This document shows, one piece after another, positions 5,939 through 8,854 of a stretch of 8,854 nt of DNA. The translations under genes and the position numbers were made by a program. Source of the DNA: Candidatus Melainabacteria bacterium (GTDB lineage Bacteria > Cyanobacteriota > Vampirovibrionia > Obscuribacterales > Obscuribacteraceae); contig JACQVM010000068.1 in NCBI GenBank assembly GCA_016209785.1, positions 1-8,854 on the forward strand. The letters run 5' to 3'. Below the pieces are notes generated by a model. It did not search any database. It saw only the letters and a program-made list of their open reading frames with translations, and was not told where the DNA came from. The stretch's first letter is position 1. Each line of letters starts with the position of its first letter.

Positions 5939-7473
5939 TCGACACAACTACTGTCAATCCGCTTAAAGATTGGCCCCTTATTGCGTATAAGCTGACCGGC
6001 TGGAATGAGTTCCCACATAAAATCGTCACCATGTGCTAGAGTCTCAATTTTAGTGTGGTATCCAAGCTGGTACCAAATTTCAGAAGCTAGCTGTGGTGTA
6101 AACGGATAAAGACACAAACTTACACGCCGCAGAATTTCCAGTGCTGTCAGTAAGACCGTTTCACCTTCAACTGTCTTATTATCCTTGAAAAGCGCCCATG
6201 GTTTCTCATCATTAAGATACTTGTTAGTCTCATCAACAAGGGCAAAAATGGCTTCGATAGCCTTGGCAAATTCAAGGCTCTCAATGTGTTTGTCTACCAC
6301 TACCGAAACCTCGTTCGATGCTTCGCGCAAATTGTTCTCTGGAGCCCGAGCAGGTACCTTGCCACCACAATAACGTTCAACCAAAGTCAGCGTACGGTTA
6401 AGTAAATTGCCAAGGTTGTTTGCCAGTTCAGCATTTACCTTATTTATGAAATCCTGTTTTGAAAAATCACCATCTTGGTCAAATGGTGTAGCAGAAAACA
6501 GAAAGAACCTAACCGCATCAGCTCCGTAAGTTTCTACAAGACAAATTGGATCCACTACATTACCAATTGTCTTGCTTATCTTTTGTCCTTCTACTGTAAT
6601 AAACCCGTGCCCAAAAATCCGCTTGGGAAGCGGCAGACCCGCTGACATCAAGATAGCAGGCCAATAAATAGCATGAAACTTGGTGATATCTTTGCCAATA
6701 AGGTGCAAATCGGCAGGCCAATATCGGCTAAGACAATCTGGGTCGGTCAAATAACCTACACCAGTTAAATAGTTGGCCAGCGCATCAATCCAGACATATA
6801 TAATCTGCTCTGGTTCATCAGGCACAGGGATTCCCCACGTTAGCGAGCTCCTTGAGCGTGAAACACTAAAGTCGCTCAACTCTGCATCGTCCAATTGCTT
6901 GAGGACTTCACGTCTGCGTGACTCAGGCTGTACAACACAGTCACCGCTGCTCAACCACTGCCGCAACTTGTCTTTGTACTTGCTCAGGCAGAAAAAGTAG
7001 TTTTCCTCGGTAAACTGCCGAGGTTTTTGCTTATGACTTGGGCAGTTGCCATCGGCATCAAGATCGCGCTCACGCAAGTAATCTTCACAACCCTCACAAT
7101 AGATACCCGAGTAGCTCCCTTTGTAGATATCCCCATTGTCCTTAAGCTGCCTAAACAGTTTCTGAACAACTGTCACATGGCGCTCATCCGTAGTCCGAAT
7201 AAAGTAGTTGTAGGAGAGATCTAACTTGGCCCAGGCTTGCTGAAACTTCTCAGACATAAGATCACAATACTGCTGCGGCTGCATACCAGCTAAGCGGGCT
7301 GCCTTTTCTACCTTAGAGCCATGCTCATCGACGCCGGTGAGAAAGAAGACATCTCGGCCTTGCAACCGATAATAGCGAGCCAATATATCAGCCGCTATCT
7401 TTTCATAAGCGTGACCGATATGCGGTAAGGCATTCACATAGTCGATAGCAGTAGTAACGTAGTACTTATCCAT
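5935..7473 (-). CDS. metG: Methionyl-tRNA synthetase
   Basis: This class Ia synthetase charges tRNA-Met with methionine in the cytosol. From the preferred ATG at 7473 it has 512 residues and begins MDKYYVTTAIDYVNALP, as the family normally does; an in-frame ATG at 7503 would add 10 residues with no family resemblance. Neither start has a good ribosome binding site. The HIGH motif is at 18-21 (PHIGHAYEKIAADI). The zinc knuckle C126-x2-C129-x14-C144-x2-H147 is the single-knuckle type known in Thermus-like enzymes. The tRNA/adenylate loop is K298-I-S-K-T302 in place of KMSKS, followed by GNVVDP. The anticodon-binding helical domain follows (NAELANNLGNLLNR, NDEKPWALFK). The short length shows no C-terminal EMAP II-like tRNA-binding domain. 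It is divergent from coaBC and overlaps the convergent hydrolase-like gene by 4 nt. Confidence 0.96.
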   Translation of the reverse strand: MDKYYVTTAIDYVNALPHIGHAYEKIAADILARYYRLQGRDVFFLTGVDEHGSKVEKAARLAGMQPQQYCDLMSEKFQQAWAKLDLSYNYFIRTTDERHVTVVQKLFRQLKDNGDIYKGSYSGIYCEGCEDYLRERDLDADGNCPSHKQKPRQFTEENYFFCLSKYKDKLRQWLSSGDCVVQPESRRREVLKQLDDAELSDFSVSRSRSSLTWGIPVPDEPEQIIYVWIDALANYLTGVGYLTDPDCLSRYWPADLHLIGKDITKFHAIYWPAILMSAGLPLPKRIFGHGFITVEGQKISKTIGNVVDPICLVETYGADAVRFFLFSATPFDQDGDFSKQDFINKVNAELANNLGNLLNRTLTLVERYCGGKVPARAPENNLREASNEVSVVVDKHIESLEFAKAIEAIFALVDETNKYLNDEKPWALFKDNKTVEGETVLLTALEILRRVSLCLYPFTPQLASEIWYQLGYHTKIETLAHGDDFMWELIPAGQLIRNKGPIFKRIDSSCVD

Positions 7474-7530
7474 GACCAACCCACAACTTTGTAGCTTTTG
7501 CATGCCCTAAAGGCAAAAGGCTAAAGAGAG

Positions 7531-7536
7531 ATTGTA
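7531..7536 (-). promoter_or_regulatory. Candidate -10 box for metG
   Basis: On the minus strand the sequence reads TACAAT, 5 of 6 to consensus. The best upstream partner, TTAAGG at 18 nt, matches only 3 of 6. Transcription would begin near 7524, upstream of both possible metG starts. Confidence 0.25.
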
Positions 7537-7566
7537 CAGTAAGTGGCTATTTAACCTTAAGGGCCG

Positions 7567-7577
7567 GATAATATAAG
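7567..7577 (+). promoter_or_regulatory. Candidate -10 region for coaBC
   Basis: GATAATATAAG contains two overlapping -10-like hexamers, GATAAT (7567-7572, 5 of 6) and TATAAG (7572-7577). No good -35 box is seen 16-18 nt upstream. The start would lie near 7580-7585, giving a leader of about 25 nt before the coaBC ATG. Confidence 0.3.
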
Positions 7578-7606
7578 CATTGGCCTCTGAAGGATGCACT
7601 ACTGTC

Positions 7607-8854
7607 ATGAAAACCGCTAAAGATAAGGACACCGATGCTGGGCAGCTTAGCCCTCTTAATCACAAGACCATACTATTGGGCATAAGCGGGGGAATAGCTG
7701 CATACAAAGCCTGTGATCTAGCATCACGCCTAAGAAAAGCTGGTGCGGACGTACATGCTGTACTTACACCAAATGCCAAACAATTTGTAACGCCACTGAG
7801 CCTGCAAACCATTACACGCAACCCGGTACACTGCGAGCCATTCCTGGTTGGTCCCCAGTGGCGCCCGGAGCATATAGACATAGCTCAAAAGGCCGACTTG
7901 ATACTCATTGCCCCAGCTACTGCCAACTTAATTGCCAAGCTGGCCTCCGGTATTTGCGATGATTTGCTAACCACCATGGTACTAGCTACCCGGGCCCAAA
8001 TCATGGTAGCTCCTGCTATGAATCCACGGATGTTGGAGCATCCAGCAACGCAGTACAACCTAACAATCCTGGAAAATCGGTACCGCTACGAGGTTATACC
8101 ACCAGATCTTGGCGAAGTGGCTTGTGGTGACTGGGGCTGGGGCAAAATGGCTTCCTTAGAGACTATCATGGCAACAATAGCGTCCCGTCTGCTGTCTCAC
8201 CGCTCGCTTGCAGGCAAGCAAATTCTGATCACGGCCGGTGGTACAAGGGAACCAATTGACCCTGTACGTTTTATTGGCAACCGTTCTTCCGGCAAGATGG
8301 GTATAGCAATGGCTGATGCTGCTTATGCCCGCGGAGCAGATGTTACCCTTGTGTCTACTGTTGAGGTTGATCGTCCTTATCCAATAATTTTAGTTGAAAC
8401 AGCCTGCGAAATGCAGGAGGCAGTAGAGGCAGAGTTTGATGGCTGCAACGCACTGGTTATGACTGCTGCAGTAGCCGATTTCCGTCCCCTGGCAGTGTCT
8501 GAGCAAAAAATCAAGAAAACTGAATCAGACGATTTAGTTTTAGAGCTTACCAAGAATCCAGATATTATTGATTTGCTCGGCCGGGTAAAAAGACCAGGAC
8601 AAGCCATCATTGGATTTGCTGCTGAGTCAGAAGCACTTTTTAGCAATGCAGCTGAAAAGCTTAAGCGAAAAAATCTAGATGTTATCGTTGGCAATGATAT
8701 TACCGTCCCAGACATTGGCTTTGGCAGCGATGATAATGCTGTAGTAATATTGAGCGCTGACGGTCGCAAAGAAAACCTACCTCGTATGCCTAAACGTGCC
8801 ATCGCCGAACATCTTTGCGACCTTTTAGCCCAACGTTTTGCGGCTCTTGAAGAA
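7607..8854 (+). CDS. coaBC: Bifunctional phosphopantothenoylcysteine decarboxylase / phosphopantothenate-cysteine ligase (3' partial)
   Basis: CoaBC joins 4'-phosphopantothenate to cysteine (CoaB, using CTP) and decarboxylates the product (CoaC, FMN-dependent), two steps of coenzyme A synthesis. 416 codons are open to the window edge. This already exceeds the E. coli length of about 406, so the stop should lie close beyond. CoaC domain, about 20-190: flavin-binding [13 protein letters not shown], catalytic H89 ([10 protein letters not shown]), [13 protein letters not shown], substrate-clamp N139 (PAMNP) and C173 ([11 protein letters not shown]). CoaB domain from about 205: [19 protein letters not shown]225-[16 protein letters not shown], and the conserved lysines in KIKK (301-304). 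Spacing of His, Asn and Cys fits E. coli H75, N125 and C158. The N-terminus has about 20 extra polar residues. AGGA at 7591-7594 is 12 nt from the ATG, longer than ideal. Nothing suggests a broken gene. Confidence 0.96.
   Translation, partial: MKTAKDKDTDAGQLSPLNHKTILLGISGGIAAYKACDLASRLRKAGADVHAVLTPNAKQFVTPLSLQTITRNPVHCEPFLVGPQWRPEHIDIAQKADLILIAPATANLIAKLASGICDDLLTTMVLATRAQIMVAPAMNPRMLEHPATQYNLTILENRYRYEVIPPDLGEVACGDWGWGKMASLETIMATIASRLLSHRSLAGKQILITAGGTREPIDPVRFIGNRSSGKMGIAMADAAYARGADVTLVSTVEVDRPYPIILVETACEMQEAVEAEFDGCNALVMTAAVADFRPLAVSEQKIKKTESDDLVLELTKNPDIIDLLGRVKRPGQAIIGFAAESEALFSNAAEKLKRKNLDVIVGNDITVPDIGFGSDDNAVVILSADGRKENLPRMPKRAIAEHLCDLLAQRFAALEE

Noticed and set aside
7555..7562. CCTTAAGG palindrome between metG and coaBC as an operator
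   Set aside because: It is an 8-bp palindrome without extended symmetry or a second copy, too short to support a call.
7594..7620. Eight-codon open frame overlapping the coaBC start, as a possible leader peptide
   Set aside because: Its ATG has no properly spaced ribosome binding site, and such short frames are expected by chance.
8377..8802. Minus-strand open frame opposite coaBC
   Set aside because: The product is Ser-rich and featureless, and the opposite strand has clear CoaB motifs.

Overview
The window is compact bacterial chromosome of moderate GC with housekeeping genes on both strands. I see no rRNA, tRNA, insertion sequence, CRISPR array or phage gene. The mre/PBP2 set points to a walled bacterium that controls its elongation. 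The taxon cannot be fixed by eye. A non-photosynthetic relative of cyanobacteria (Melainabacteria/Vampirovibrionia type) is a guess, based on the general look of the proteins and on the signal-less Cys/His hydrolase-like protein.

Region 1 (1-4237, + strand) is a shape-determination operon: mreB (5' end cut off by the window), mreC, mreD and mrdA (PBP2). The genes are 0-15 nt apart. MreB filaments, the MreC/MreD membrane proteins and the PBP2 transpeptidase together form the core of the elongasome (Rod complex). The usual glycosyltransferase partner rodA does not follow. The operon ends 1 nt from the stop of a convergent gene.

Region 2 (4239-5938) holds a minus-strand class I SAM-dependent methyltransferase and a plus-strand 258-residue protein. 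The latter has a tyrosine-rich, probably disordered N-terminal half and a C-terminal NlpC/P60- or CHAP-like Cys-His domain. They diverge from a 206-bp intergenic region containing a plausible promoter, a near-palindrome over the expected transcription start, a perfect palindrome where the ribosome binding site should be, and an inverted repeat in the methyltransferase leader. This is the least ordinary part of the window.

Region 3 (5935-8854) holds metG (methionyl-tRNA synthetase, minus strand) and coaBC (bifunctional coenzyme A biosynthesis flavoprotein, plus strand, cut by the window end). They diverge from a spacer of about 130 bp. metG meets the hydrolase-like gene tail to tail with a 4-nt overlap, so both convergent joints lack room for an intergenic terminator.

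Overall this is mainly ordinary core genome. I did not find a convincing new multi-gene system. The best leads are the orphan hydrolase-like protein with its control region, and the leader inverted repeat of the methyltransferase.
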